From Telopea speciosissima (Eukaryota > Streptophyta > Magnoliopsida > Proteales > Proteaceae), in the NCBI RefSeq assembly GCF_018873765.1, contig NC_057925.1, positions 1,442,927 through 1,506,926 on the forward strand: 64,000 nt of DNA. The letters are read 5' to 3'. The notes under the pieces are model-generated. The model was not told the DNA's origin, did no database searches, and saw only the letters and a list, made by a program, of their open reading frames with translations. A program made the position numbers and the translations under genes. Positions 1-11,612 of this stretch are shown piece after piece; position 1 is the stretch's first letter, and each line of letters begins with the position of its first letter.

Positions 1-261
1 AATAGATAACAAAACAACGGATAATTAAACCCTTATGTGAACGGAGTTAGGGTTCATATTATGATGACGACGACCAGGAAAGTGTACACATCCAGGGACA
101 CAGATTGAATAAAAGAGGAAGTCGTTTTCCATTTGACTGTAAAACAAACCAAAAGCACAGAATAATTTTAAATGACTTACCAAAAATCGATGGAGAAAAA
201 AGAAGAGGAAAAAGGAAAAGAGAGTTCATCCTAAACGCAAAAAAAAATAAATAAATAAAAC

Positions 262-357
262 CTTTCTAGGAAAGGAGAGAGGAAATGCCTCGCCACAAAC
301 ATCTTCACATATATCATCCGTCTTCTTAGAACTATAATAACCTCCTTTAGGCATCAT
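262..357 (-). CDS. GnT-III-like glycosyltransferase, first coding exon (partial)
   Basis: The reading frame starts MMPKGGYYSSKKTDDICEDV and continues CGE. This matches the conserved N-terminus of the plant family annotated as beta-1,4-mannosyl-glycoprotein 4-beta-N-acetylglucosaminyltransferase (GT17, GnT-III-like), a type II Golgi membrane enzyme. Only the cytosolic tail is present; the membrane anchor and catalytic domain should lie in the next exon, left of the window. Two in-frame ATGs are adjacent (357 and 354). The exon end is uncertain. A canonical GT donor follows position 262, adding nine residues after VCGE, while a GC donor directly after VCGE (position 289) would fit the family better. 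Upstream (358-600) is a CT-rich stretch typical of a plant 5' leader. Identity rests on about 20 residues, so it is probable rather than certain. Confidence 0.6.
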
Positions 358-437
358 GAACACCCAATTGAAGAGAAAACACAAAGTTCTGTGAATCAAT
401 ACACACTTAATCAAAGACCAATCTGCCTCTCTATTCT

Positions 438-459
438 CCTCTCTCTCTCTCTCTCTCTC
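438..459. repeat. CT microsatellite in leader
   Basis: This is an uninterrupted CT run of about 22 bp, 80 bp upstream of the GnT-III-like start codon. On the coding strand it reads as GA and probably lies in the 5' UTR. Confidence 0.9.
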
Positions 460-759
460 CCTCCTCTGCAAACTAAGAAGGTTGAAACCAAATCAAAGTT
501 GAAATCTCGCAAAAAAGTCGAGAACCAATACCTTTAATGATGATGAAATTGATTCAAGAATCGCTGCCAGAAGCCGTGGAAACTCTCTGCAACCTACTAT
601 AGAACTCGATCTACAGGGCTTTACTCAGTGCTGTTATGGTTTCCCTTTCTGTTCCTGTTGAATCGATTCCTTGTAGTTCTTTGGTATTGAGAAGAAGATA
701 AAGAAGCAATAAAGATTCGAGAACGAATCGATCTTCTGTAGTTCTTGAATTCAAAAGCT

Positions 760-890
760 TTTGGTATAGGATTGTTAGGGTTGAGGGCGGTGAGAGGGGC
801 GTGCGCTCACCGCGTGAGGTTTGTATTTGGTATAGGATTGTTAGGTTGGTGAGGTTGCTCACCTTGCTCACCGCGACGCTCTCTGGTTTG
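760..890. repeat. Imperfect 66-bp tandem duplication
   Basis: The phrase TTTGGTATAGGATTGTTAGG occurs at about 760 and again at about 826, each followed by a related GC-rich stretch containing GCTCACCGCG. It lies upstream of the GnT-III-like gene. No coding potential is evident. Confidence 0.7.
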
Positions 891-1134
891 TATTTGGGAT
901 CTTGGGGATTTAACCTTAAGGGTATAATAGGAAGTTCACCCTATGGTAAGGGTAATTTCGCCATTATAAAAGAGTTAACAGCCACTTTACTGCACAGACC
1001 TAACGGAGTGGATTAAGTTGAAATAAAAATATAAAATAAGGGTAGTCTGTGATATTTTTACAAAATTTAGGGTGTACTTGCCTTTTCGAATAGTTATAGG
1101 GGGTGTCCATGAAATTTGCCCTTATTTTTTTCAC

Positions 1135-1325
1135 GGGAGAAAGAACACTAACGGATGTTGTGCCTGGGTGTGTACTTGCGCTCAGACACAACCCATCGCG
1201 AAAAGACTGGAACTGCCCCGTGGAAAGGAGAAAAGGACCAAGGGCAGTGCCAGTCTTTTTGCGCTGGGCAGTGTTTAGGCACAGGTACACACCCAGGCAT
1301 AGCACCTGTTAGCATTCCATATCCC
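1135..1325. mobile_element. Foldback MITE, Mutator-like, 9-bp TSD
   Basis: The arms pair over most of their length (for example TGCCTGGGTGTGTAC at about 1160 with GTACACACCCAGGCA at about 1285), giving a near-complete foldback of about 190 bp. Ends are GGGA...TCCC. The 9-bp direct repeat TTTTTTCAC flanks both sides (1126-1134 and 1326-1334). G-rich termini plus a 9-bp TSD point to a Mutator-derived MITE. It is non-coding. Confidence 0.75.
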
Positions 1326-1703
1326 TTTTTTCACCTTTTTAACACAATTTTTTTTGTTTGCAATGAAGATCAATCTTTTCATTTTACATATATACTTGAA
1401 AAAATAAAAATGTGCATATAAATGACATTTTTGTAATAATATAATGATAAATCACTGTCACATTACCTAGATTTTTGAAAATCATTTTTTTACCCTTAGA
1501 GGTGTCAAATTATATTGTAGACTTTAGGATAATGGTTTTGGGATAACAGACAGCATTTCTTTGCAATGTCTACAACACTTTCTTGGGGTTGTGGAGGAAA
1601 ACAAATGGATACATGGTAGTGTGAGATACGTTTTGCATGTCTAATTGTTGGAGAAAGTTTTTCTTCACCCACAGTGAAGACAATCAAATTAAGATCATTC
1701 TCT

Positions 1704-1706
<3 letters not shown>

Positions 1707-1740
<34 letters not shown>
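1707..1740. repeat. CT microsatellite
   Basis: This is a run of TC/CT dinucleotides of about 34 bp in the intergenic region between the GnT-III-like gene and DTC. Confidence 0.9.
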
Positions 1741-1744
<4 letters not shown>

Positions 1745-1814
1745 CCCCTACATTCACATCCAAAAAGTCGTAAAGTGCGAGAATCTCTTGACCATGGTTA
1801 AAAAGAAATGATTC

Positions 1815-2133
1815 GAGTTCTTTCACCTATAACATAAAATGGAATGATTTTGAGTTCTCATATCTAAGCAACATAACCACCTTCATGGGTCCTTTTTAAT
1901 TTCCTCCCTCTATAAAAAGGACTTTATCAGGCCCTTTCTGCTCACACCATGACACCTACATTCTCCAACATTTAGTCAGAATTGATTTCCCAGATTCAAA
2001 GGATAGATATATATTGATTGCAAAAGCAAACAAAAACCTGTATCTTAAGCAAATGATGGGTTCTTTCACCTATAACATAAATGGAATGATTTGAGTTCTC
2101 TCACATCAAAGCAACATGACCACCTTCATGAGC
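1815..2133. repeat. Direct repeat pair of about 78 bp
   Basis: A segment at 1815-1892 (key words TTCTTTCACCTATAACATAA and ACCACCTTCATG) recurs at 2057-2133 with small changes. The copies are separated by about 165 bp. The surroundings look non-coding and may belong to the DTC 3' flank. Confidence 0.75.
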
Positions 2134-2409
2134 CAACAATTTAGCTACACTGAAAAAATATTCCTACCCACAATTCTGCAGAAATTAAAAGGGAAAAAAA
2201 AAATCAGCAACAACTGTTTGTGATACAGCTCCAATGATTATTAACCCTGTATTCTAGTCAATTTTGCCAAACTTTCTGGAAGAAAATAAAGCAATAGTTG
2301 AGGGCTGCCAAAGCCGTCAAAACCAGCCCTCACTAACAGTACAAAGGCAAAAAATCTTATTGTAGTGACTGATGCTCCAACCCCAAGCAAAATTCTGGTA
2401 CTTGGTATT

Positions 2410-5400
2410 CTACAATCCAATTGTTTTCTCAAACTTCTGAATTTGGTTCAGGAATATCCACGTCATCTGCAGAAAAAGATCCGATAATCACAGTCAATAT
2501 AACTCTCTTTCATAAAGCAACAAAGTGAAACAAAATCCACTGATCAAAACCAGAAGGAACAAGCATTATATTGGAAGTATAACAAATTAGAATTCTCAAG
2601 ACAACACACACACACAAGGGGGGAGAGATACCATGACATGGGGAGCAATCCTAACACAATAGACAGGAAACCCTGTGTAGAATTTGAAGGGCCCTCCTGC
2701 TTTCAGAGTTTTCATTGCACAGTCCAAAGATCCAGTATACGGATACTTCCCGTTGGCATCAGGTTGCATTTTCTGTACTTGAGTTTTCACAAAGTCAAAT
2801 GGTAAACTACAGGCTGCAGCAAAGAATCCAGAAACAGCACTCGCTCCTGCAAAAAGAAAGAAAGCAGTTAGCATCAAACTAAAACAGTACTTGCTCCTGC
2901 AGAAGGAAAGAAAGCAGTTAACCGTATTAGAGTTGAGGTACATCCCCCTAGAAGACAAAGGAGAGAAAAATTCGGGCAATTTTACACGTCTTTTTCTTTA
3001 TGAAAAAACAGATATCAACCCAAAAGCACACCGAGGAGATGATGAGTCATTACAGTTTATCAAAAGAATGAGATATCTTACCCACTACTCACACTACTAG
3101 ACTATTGGGATGTTATGAATTTCAAAATGTTACAATCATTGATCCGGTGAAGTATCTTACCCACTATTGTACTAGCTTCACCAAAATTAAGGGAGTCTCT
3201 GAAAAACTCAACACTTTGATCATAAGAGGCGAGCATGCCCATATTCAATGCCATAGCCCTCACTACAGTAGGACCTGCTCCTTTCCAGAGTGCCAGAACT
3301 CCTTCATCTCCAACAATGCGGGATAGTGCATGGAATGCATTTTTGTAATGCCGCCGTTGTGCAGCAGGCAAAGTGGCATCAGCCTGCATACGGATGAGTG
3401 CTAAATCAGCAGGACTACCAAAACATGCTCCAATTGCTCCAGCTGTCAGCCCACAAAGAGCTTTCTGGTACAGAGGTAGTGGCTTCCCATCATTAGCAGC
3501 AATTGCTTTGTTCGTCAAAATCCTAATTGGCACAAAAAACAGTGTCCAGAAAGAATGAGAAGAAGATAACTGTCTCTTTCCAGAACACAGGGGAAAATGT
3601 ATCATTTTTCCATCTTTTCGAAGCAATATGCTATCTTCCATAGAACAATTATTTCCCTCAATTATCTATTCCATGTTGCTGGACTTGACATTTTGTTAGG
3701 CAAAGGAAAACAGCATATCCATCTTAGGTTCTCTTTTCTAAGTATCATAGGTAGATATTCATTAGGATGTGTAAGGAAGCTAAATTTATCAAGATTGATA
3801 AGTTAAACTACTCTCATAACAATGTTAAAATGGATTTCTGTATGAGTTAATTACATAAATGGAGGCAAATGATATAAACACAATTGCTCTAGAACATTTA
3901 AACTTTAAAGTCAATTTAGAAGCTTTTTAATTATTCTAAAATCTAAAGTTTTGAGTCTATGCAGACATGAATGGGTAACTGAGTATAAATCAAGACCCTT
4001 GTTTTGGTCAAGAAACCTTGAATCGAGAGTTTATTCTCCAGTTCCATTATATCAAGAGACTGGATGACCAGGGAGCCATATAGGCCTGTTTCTTCAGGTT
4101 ATTTTGTTGGTTAGTCCAAGTTAATCGATTGGTTTCATCACCAAGAAGCCGATATCAGAATGATGGATCAGTTTCTTGGATATTTTCAGTTGCATGGTAA
4201 TTGATTCCAATTGAGCCAACTGGGCCACAGAATATTTTATTTTGGCCCATGGTTGGGTTCTATAGGTCTTGGGCTTGTTATTTCTGGGTTTGATTAAGGT
4301 AATGGGCCTCTTTATAAGCCTAAATGTTGGGATTGGGGATACACAGGATTAAGTAATGGATAAGATTATGTGGGTCCATTAGTAGATTGTTTTAGGTTTA
4401 GGGTGTCTTTTACTACTTTTAGAAATCTTTCAGTAACCCCTCCCCACGCTGCCAAAGGACAATTTCCCTCTCGCCTGGATTATTTTCCCTCTCCTGCTCT
4501 GAATATGTGGATACCATGTGGATGATACTTTTTTCGGGACACCCATTGGTGTGGCATGCAAATTCCTCCCCACTGGTAGCATGGGGGGAACCCTCTCTCC
4601 CTACTTTTAAATACAATCATAGTATACTGTTTCTTAATTACCATAACAATCTGGTTTTCCTAAAACTGCATTAAATTTCAGAGTTTTTTTTTTCTTCTTT
4701 TCATCCTCTGATTTGATTGGTCTAGCAGTCTTCTAAGATCCGACTATTAGATTTGACATCATCATATTAGAATCTTCATCCCATCTTTAAGGGAGCCCAT
4801 CACTTGCAGATTCATCATTTGATCTGCATTAGTTATAATATGTAATAAATTGTGTAAATGTCAGATGTTTACCAAACGAAATCAGCTACTGCAATGTTTA
4901 TACACTTGTATGTAAAACAAAGGGCGATGTGTTCAAATCTTAGGCCTCACCAGCGGCATTCGCCACCCACTCCCTCTTTTTCTAACCTCAGTAGTAGGAG
5001 TTTAATGTAAGGTTAAATGAGCAGAAACACTAACCAATTGGACCAGGTTCTCTTTGATCAGCCAATAGTTGTTAAGGATCCTATGTCATATTTTCCTGGA
5101 GTAGGGATCATCATCCATGGTGAACAATGGTCCAAACAGTCTGACCACTAATCTGGAACATTGACAGATTTTGAGACCTCATAAACTTTTTTCAATTCTT
5201 AAAAGGATGCATAGATATCAATTCCCACAACCTAATCATCACATCACCAAAGGAATTTCCAATCTATCCACTCTTTTTAAAATTTAAACTGAATCTTCCT
5301 CCAGAGACTATAATTGGTTTTACCACTACAACAAACCAAGGAAGCTTTCAGAGAGAACCAAAAAATTAATTGAAACTTAAGTACTTCTCATAGCGTGGCT

Positions 5401-6970
5401 GATAATCGCAAGAGTATGTAGATCAGATTGTCATTTAGGGCATGTAGCTTTGTGTTGTCTGAACAAGATCTTGTTGTTTAAAACCCCCTACCCCCTGGGG
5501 GGGGGGGTGGAGCTGCACATAAGGAACACTATGACTAAATTATCTCAATATCAGACATGCACACTGTCAATTTTGAGGAAAATATAGCTTCCCAAAAAAG
5601 TACAAAACCGGACGTAATTTTAACCCATCTTTCAGAATAAAATATAGATTATTCATAACTAACATAATAGGCATAACACTTGTATTTCTGGGTTGATTTG
5701 CAGAAGCGGAATGTATATACAATACCATGGCATTCTAATACTTCACTAATTGATTTTCACAACTTCTCACCTGAATGATCCAAGTCGTGCAGTGGTGTAA
5801 GTAGCTTGTCTGAGCAGGCCAGCTGACAACCCCTGATCAAGAAAATAACGCACTTTACATTAAAAGGGAACCTCAGTAACAAGAGGTAAATCATCAGCTT
5901 ATAAGTATTCTACAAGATTTGCTATTGTAATGTACATAGTCAGCCAGTGAGGCAAAAAATTACTCTCGGACTCTCAAAGAAAATTTCCCACCAGTAGCTG
6001 CAAGAGAAAGACGACTAGAGTATGGATCACAACAGTAATTGATGTTGACCAACCATAGTGGAATAGTAAATATACTTAGATTGACGGAGCCATTTGCATC
6101 AAATCAAATAAATAAAATGAGCCTCTATTTTCTAATGGGTAGCACCTCTGATTCCAGTTTTAAATATTCTGACAGAGAATCCCAAAACTACAACATATAG
6201 CCCCAATTAAAAATTTTCTCTCTACTCTCAACAATTTAGTTCCAATATCATCAAAAGGGAAAAATTTACTAGCAATAGCGTATTTCAGACAGATTTACAG
6301 CCCAGTTACATGGATCTATCAACTTTTATTGTTTATCTTCTTATGATGATGCAGATCAAGTGAATAAGTTTGGCATTCGAAAATTTTGATCTCAAATCCA
6401 TATATATAAAACTAAACATAAACACCAGATCCAAAATCCCGCTTCGTTTTCAAAAAGAACAAGCGAAGGAAAAAAAAAACCCCATCTCAAATTTCCAGCA
6501 TTCTTTGAGTCAGACCTTGTAAAATGCTCCTAAACCCTCTTCTCGGAGCATATTCTTTGTCACATGCACTGCGGAGCCTTGACCCAACTGAATCCTCACC
6601 TGTAAAATATAAATAGAAATAAGAATCCGAACAAAATCAAATCCACCAAATCGTCGAAGATATTAGACCCATATAATCAAAAAAACTGCCAGATCCTCAA
6701 AAATAGTACCATCTTTATGACTACATCATCATAAAATCAAATCAAATGGGTACCCGTCAAAGAGAAAAGCCCAATCCCTCGAGAAACATGTTATTTCAGA
6801 GAAAAGACCCATCAGGTAAAGAAAGGTAAGGACATAGGAGGAGCAGGAGGAGATACCTTTATCATATCCACTGGTTGGATAACGCAGGTGGCAAGCATCC
6901 CAGATGCACCGCCATTAACAAATGGCTTCACAGTAGGCCAGACACCACCAGATTTCGGCTTCTCTCCCAT
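2410..6970 (-). CDS. DTC: Mitochondrial dicarboxylate/tricarboxylate carrier
   Basis: Six exons on the minus strand: 6857-6970, 6516-6599, 5771-5832, 3161-3522, 2632-2846 and 2410-2466. All introns are GT-AG and the exons sum to 894 nt, giving 297 aa plus TAG. The product is an inner-membrane mitochondrial carrier exchanging 2-oxoglutarate, malate and other di-/tricarboxylates, and is close to Arabidopsis DTC (At5g19760) throughout. The three carrier signatures are visible: QPVDMIK (exon 1), SPADLALIR (exon 4) and LPFDFVK (exon 5). There are three repeats of about 95 residues and no cleavable presequence, as usual for the family. The start is the first ATG of the conserved N-terminus (MGEKPKSGGV). 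The C-terminus ends KFEKTIGL, as in relatives. The 314-bp intron 4 carries degenerate duplicates of both its own splice junctions (see findings). The gene appears intact. Confidence 0.95.
2847..3160 (-). other. DTC intron 4 with duplicated splice junctions
   Basis: A second copy of the acceptor region (minus-strand CTGCAGGAGCAAGTACTG, about 2885-2905) lies just upstream of the real acceptor at 2846/2847. A second copy of the donor region (minus-strand TAGTGGGTAAGATA, about 3077-3090) lies 79 bp downstream of the real donor at 3160/3161. Use of the decoy acceptor would add codons and hit TGA shortly after the join. Confidence 0.7.
4423..4601. mobile_element. Inverted-repeat MITE in DTC intron 3
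   Basis: Arms around CCCCTCCCCACGCTGCC (about 4437) and GGTAGCATGGGGGGAACC (about 4575) are complementary with mismatches. Flanks TACTTTTAG (4414-4422) and TACTTTTAA (4602-4610) match 8 of 9, like a Mutator-type TSD. The terminal pairing is weaker than in the other elements here. Confidence 0.5.
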
Positions 6971-7471
6971 TTTTCGATCGGAAACGTGAGCAGAGCAAGA
7001 GAGTGAAGAGGGCTTTTGCTGCCTTGAGGAAATAGACGGGTTGCTCAACAAACCCTCCCTCCAAACAGAAAGAAAGAAAGAAAGGAAAGGATACTTCCCA
7101 CAAGCTGGCACTTGTGTTGTGCCGAAGATTTGTATAAGATTTACGAAACCTGCACTTCCACCGTAGGCGTGGCCTCTACTTTCCAGTAGATGGCTTTAAG
7201 CGAAAGCCATGCCCACATAAAGAAAGCAAGAAAGAAAGAGAAACATTCAAAGCCAAACGCCTAAAACCTATCGCCCTTTTCGTAACAATATTATACTAAA
7301 ACCTACTACGGTCCACGGGCATTGAATCTGGAATCCAGATTCTGGATCGAACGTGACTTCCGTGATTGATGTTTACAAGAAGGAGAAAGGTTCTCTGAGC
7401 CGCCGCGGTGGGTAATCTTTATTTTCTCCCACTTTAGAACGAAATTTTGCAGTTACACCCTTCTAAAAGAA
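6971..7471 (-). promoter_or_regulatory. DTC 5' leader and promoter region
   Basis: This stretch lies upstream of the DTC start codon. It holds a GAAA/CTTT-rich leader (about 7060-7090) and a short hairpin around TGGCTTTAAGCGAAAGCCA (about 7190). I do not see a convincing TATA box, so the transcription start cannot be fixed. Confidence 0.4.
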
Positions 7472-7581
7472 TGGCAGCCAAAGAAATGGGATCTTAAAGG
7501 GTATTTTAAAAAATATAAAAACTTAGGATGATATTTATGAACTCAAAGGAGAAGTTAATTATTCCATTTCTTTGGCTGCCA
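7472..7581. mobile_element. Small hairpin element with perfect 18-bp inverted repeat
   Basis: TGGCAGCCAAAGAAATGG (7472-7489) is exactly complementary to CCATTTCTTTGGCTGCCA (7564-7581), enclosing about 74 bp of AT-rich sequence. It is probably a stem-loop MITE upstream of DTC. I could not define a TSD. Confidence 0.6.
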
Positions 7582-7712
7582 ACCTCGTAACAATGTAACA
7601 GGAGCATTGCAAATTTTTATCCCTTTAAATGACCTCCATGCCCTCGTATCGTATGTATAAAACCATATGCCGTACAATAATTAGTAAAAACTTCTACCAA
7701 AACAAAACAATA

Positions 7713-8448
7713 GAGCGGATTTGGATATCATTTGTCAGATTTTAATATCATTTGGTCTTCTTTCATGGCAGATTTGGGAATCTCACAATAGAGCGGTGTT
7801 TGATCATATGCCACTGGACCTCTTGAGCACTATTTCAACTGTCAATGTTTCTATCATGGAAGGGCATAGCTGTGTTTCCACCTCCTACTCCAGTATACCT
7901 TGTCCTCGACCAAGTATTGCTATGGATTCAATTTTTTCCTTGTCTGATTTCTTTGCTATGCTTTCGGACGGAGCTTGGAAAACTTGTTCTTCTACAAGTG
8001 ATAGGGGCGTCATTTTTTGCACGAAGTTAGGTTTTTTTGTGACTGCTAGATGCAAGTTTGGATCTAGCTTTTCTACAGCTATTATTGAAGTGGAGGCTAT
8101 CCAAGATGTCATTCTTTTAGTTCTACAATTTGATTTGTTTCCTTTAGTTGTCTACTCGATCAGATTGCTTAGCTGTTGTTAATGGTTTGTCTTCGTAAGA
8201 CTAGACTGTTAAGTCTGTTGTACAGGATATTGTTCGTTTAGTTTCTAGTCATGATGTAGTTTTCAAATTTGTTCTTAAGTCCTCTAATTGAGAGGCTCAT
8301 CGGTAGCTTCAGGTCTATGCGTTTGGGTATTTCCTGAGTTTGGTGGCTCTCTCCACCCTTAGTACTTCTTTCTCCTTCTTTGAGTGGAGGCTTTGTTTCC
8401 TCCCTCTTTGAATAAACTTTGTGTTCTTTCTTGTTGATCGAAAAAAAT
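7713..8448 (+). mobile_element. 5'-truncated LINE (L1-type) with TSD
   Basis: The sequence is flanked by direct repeats ACAAAACAATA (7702-7712 and 8449-8459) and ends in an A-rich tail (GATCGAAAAAAAT). The translation from 7721 resembles the RNase H-like C-terminal part of plant L1 LINE ORF2: DGAWK near 7970, then GVIF, then a helix ending EVEAIQ. After a frame change near 8156 it continues SDCLAVVNGL. It is 5'-truncated and decayed. It sits between DTC and the intergenic MITE cluster. Confidence 0.75.
7721..8182 (+). pseudogene. LINE ORF2 C-terminal remnant (RNase H-like)
   Basis: This is a 153-codon open stretch of the truncated LINE. DGAWK, GVIF and EVEAIQDVILL match the order of motifs in the RNase H-like domain at the end of plant L1 ORF2. 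The conserved SDCLAVVN motif is only found in the next frame, so a frameshift lies near 8156. No start context or full domain is present, and it is not a functional gene. Confidence 0.65.
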
Positions 8449-8826
8449 ACAAAACAATATGTTTAGTAAAAACAGAAATAGGTTTTTGTTTTTTTTTTTA
8501 AAGGAGCAAGTCGTGATAGATAACAAATGATCTTGATAGAGAAATATGCATTCAGAATAGCATATTTAAGGGAGAAGCTGTTCAACAAGGTTGCTTGAAT
8601 GGGATTCTACCATTTTTGCTTTTGGAGTTTTTAAAATTTAGCTTAGAATAAAAATGCCAATGTGGGAAGATCTCCCATGCCATGCCAATGACAATGCGGG
8701 AAATAGTTTTGGCTAGGGTTTGGTTCTCCAACTTCTTTTTATGGTAAATCCGATAATTGGATACCTAGAAGATGTTCTGAACGATATACCACACACCCAT
8801 TTTTTTCTTACTCAAATTTAAGTTTA

Positions 8827-8989
8827 GGAAAAAATAACTGCCTGAAAATGTGGCGTGGCCTACGCTAGCACTCCCATGAGTCTATCTCTCTCCTTCCCAT
8901 ATAAAAAGACACATCTGCCCCCTTGTTTTGAGGAAGAGAGATAGATACATGAGAGTTAGGCCACACTTCCGGACATAAAACTACTTCCC
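8827..8989. mobile_element. Foldback MITE, 9-bp TSD (family A)
   Basis: The inverted arms contain TGGCCTACGCTAGCACTCCC and ATGAGTCTATCTCTCTCC, with the reverse complement (GAGAGATAGATACATGAGAG, TTAGGCCACA) on the right. Ends are GGAAAA...TTCCC. Flanks TTAAGTTTA (8818-8826) and TTAAGTTTT (8990-8998) match 8 of 9. A sister copy lies at the right edge of the window (63859-64000). Confidence 0.75.
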
Positions 8990-9739
8990 TTAAGTTTTAT
9001 TACTTCCCATGTAATAATGTACCCTCCCATGTTTGTACATGCGCCACATTAATAATCCCTAACACCCATTTTTAAATTCATAGATTTTTCAATGATTTGT
9101 TTTGTTACAAGGACAATTCTATGTAGGTGACACTTAGTATGTGAGTATGAGAACTTGGGATCTATTTGTCCACAAATTTTTAGCTCAATTTGATTTCCAA
9201 GTGTCCAAAGTCGACACCAACCATGACTCGATTATGTAAAATGTTAAACCAAAAACCTTGTACCATACTTATTACGGGATATCTCCTCCATCTAAGCAAG
9301 TTTATTCTTTCCATGTATGTAGATTGCATTAGGTGTTCCTTCCTTCTACGTAAACTTCAGAATAAGAAACTTTCTTGTATTTATATCATTCCTTTTCATA
9401 TGCAATAACAAGATCGAAGATTATTCTCTTGATTTTTCTATTAACAATATTTAAATGAATATTAGACCTATCCTTCTAAATATCTATATAAACTTGAGTC
9501 TATATTAATAATATTAGAAATAGAAGCTACATAAGCTCCCAACAAAAAATTTTACTTTTTAAACAACAGAGCCTTATGTTAATCGTTTTTCCAGATTAAA
9601 AAAATGGTCATAAAGTAATGCAAAATGGGGCATCATCCATTGCTTTCTTTACCTAAATTATCCAAATTTCCAAAACAAAAATACTTTTCAATCGTGTTAT
9701 ATAAATTATACCGCACCATATCTTTATTATTTTTTCTAA

Positions 9740-9900
9740 GGGAGAGGGTTCCCTACGATGCCGGAATGCAGAGAAATCTACACTCTACATTAGTGCAAAG
9801 AATAGTGTCATTCATATGAGGTCCACATGAATCAGAAAAAATAAAGTACCGGTGTGAACCTCACGTCTCATTATGTTTGCATTGTAAGGATATTTTTCCC
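9740..9900. mobile_element. Foldback MITE, 9-10 bp TSD (family B)
   Basis: Starts GGGAGAGGGTTCCCTAC and ends ATTGTAAGGATATTTTTCCC, which are imperfect inverted repeats. Flanks TTTTTTCTAA (9730-9739) and TTTTTTCGAA (9901-9910) agree at 9 of 10. A sister copy with the same termini lies at 63389-63596. Confidence 0.7.
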
Positions 9901-10142
9901 TTTTTTCGAATTAAAAGAATTTTTAAAAAGAAATGGTGTTTTCATGTGAAACCTAACCTCTTAACATCAGTTAGGATTCACTGATTCAGTTTGGAACCAT
10001 TAAACATAATGTCTCAGTCAGGTTTGCACGGCAGTTTTATAACAGTTTAACATGCGACATTCATGTTGTGGTTCATCCTGCTCTCTTTTATTTCATAATT
10101 GACTTTTCAGGGCATTACAATAATTTAAAAAAAAAAAAAAAA

Positions 10143-10297
10143 GGAAAAAGATCTCTACTTGGTGGTGTTTCCTACATCCCCTCACAAGGCACCGTGAGAT
10201 GACATTTCTGCCCCTTGGGGTAGATACCTAGACATGCTCACCCATTGGCCCAGACGCTTGTGTAGAGACCATGCGATCAAGTAAAGATCTCTTGCCC
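10143..10297. mobile_element. Foldback MITE (family C) in an A-rich target
   Basis: Left end GGAAAAAGATCTCTACTT pairs with right end AAGTAAAGATCTCTTGCCC. The flanks are runs of A on both sides, consistent with an A-only target duplication. The family C copy at 29272-29416 shares the arms, while its interior is inverted. Confidence 0.65.
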
Positions 10298-10973
10298 AAA
10301 AAAAAAATAGCGATAACTACTTAAGAGAGAAAACTAGAAAGCGTATAATATAGGGTCTACTATTTTTTCAATTTCTATACAAATAGGCGACTTTCAAAAA
10401 TCAACTACTATTAAATTGTTTTTCTAATTTTTTATTTCGTTAAACAAAGTGAGAAAACCCATGAAATACTATTCAGGGTCCAATCCAAAATCTTAAATTA
10501 CTACGTGAAGATGACCCAAGAGTATATAAAGATACATCAATGCTTTAGATATTGATGTGAGATTGTATCTCTGTGTAACTCCCAATATTAACATATATAC
10601 TTTGTTTTTTAAGGGTAAAAAGAAATAGAAGAAGAATTCATTAAATTTAAGGGTAGAGGTTTTCCACGACACCAAGTATAGAAAACCACACCAATAAGAG
10701 GACAGGAGACAAAAAATTTCATTAAAGGGCCCACATTTTATCTAAAGAGAGATAATGTCGATGTGGACCATACAATTTATTCTATAAGAGGACATAAAAA
10801 GGAATATCTAGTCTTATGTCATGAAAATCTTTTTCCTAAATTTTAAATGAAGAAATTTAATAATCCAAAAAATAGGGAATTAAAGAATTCTTCTCTTGGA
10901 GCATCAACATTGTGCTGAGTTCTAAGCTAACTAAGTTTTGTTCAGTGTCCTTGCAGGTCTCCAGAGTCCAGAC

Positions 10974-11196
10974 CATGGTTTTAGTGCACCTTCAAAACCA
11001 ATATAATACCAATATGGATCGACATATATGGACTTATATCAGACAAATTTGTCTATGGATTTCTTAAAAAAACAGGTTTTTTTTACTATTTTAACCTTGA
11101 TTCGTACCGTTTCACTGATATAATATCGACATGGTATTGAGATTGGTAACTAGTGATGCCGATATGGACAATCAGATACTTATACCTCAAACCATG
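10974..11196. mobile_element. CATGGTTT-terminus MITE, 8-bp TSD
   Basis: The element begins CATGGTTTTAG and ends CTCAAACCATG, so the termini are inverted repeats. Flanks GTCCAGAC (10966-10973) and GTCTAGAC (11197-11204) match 7 of 8. The interior resembles the copy at 15218-15452 (for example the ATTTTA-CCTT and CGTACC words). It is non-coding. Confidence 0.7.
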
Positions 11197-11439
11197 GTCT
11201 AGACCCAAGATGGTATGCTATTAACAGCGATGGGGCCCTGAGAGGTGGTACAGGTGGTTATGGTTGCATAGCTAGCTAAACACTATCAAGGCTGTCCTAT
11301 CTTGGGTCTGGATGGAGCTTCAAACCTGGCCTCAAATTCTAGAACATGAATTAGTGGAGAAAAGAAGAGGCCCAGTAGAGGGAAACAAAAGAGGACCTTA
11401 GCAAGCAATATAGGAGATTGGAAAATTTAATGGGCAATT

Positions 11440-11612
11440 AAGGAGAATCTCACTCTGGTTGCATGGATTGTGTGGTTCCTGCATCTAGACACAGAAGTAT
11501 GCGAAAGTACTATGTTGTTTCATGGAAAGGTGGAAATCCCGTGCGCACCCTCCCATTGGCCAGTGCCTATCTGCCGGCTCAAGAGGCCCAGGCGGTAATC
11601 TCTTTCTCAAAA
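11440..11612. mobile_element. Possible diverged foldback element
   Basis: The left part contains GGTTCCTGCATCTAGACACA and the right part CCGGCTCAAGAGGCCCAGGC. This resembles the element at about 56612-56782 (CTGCATCTAGACACAGAA, GAGGCTCAAGCAGC). Terminal repeats and TSD are not clear, so this is a relict call only. Confidence 0.4.
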
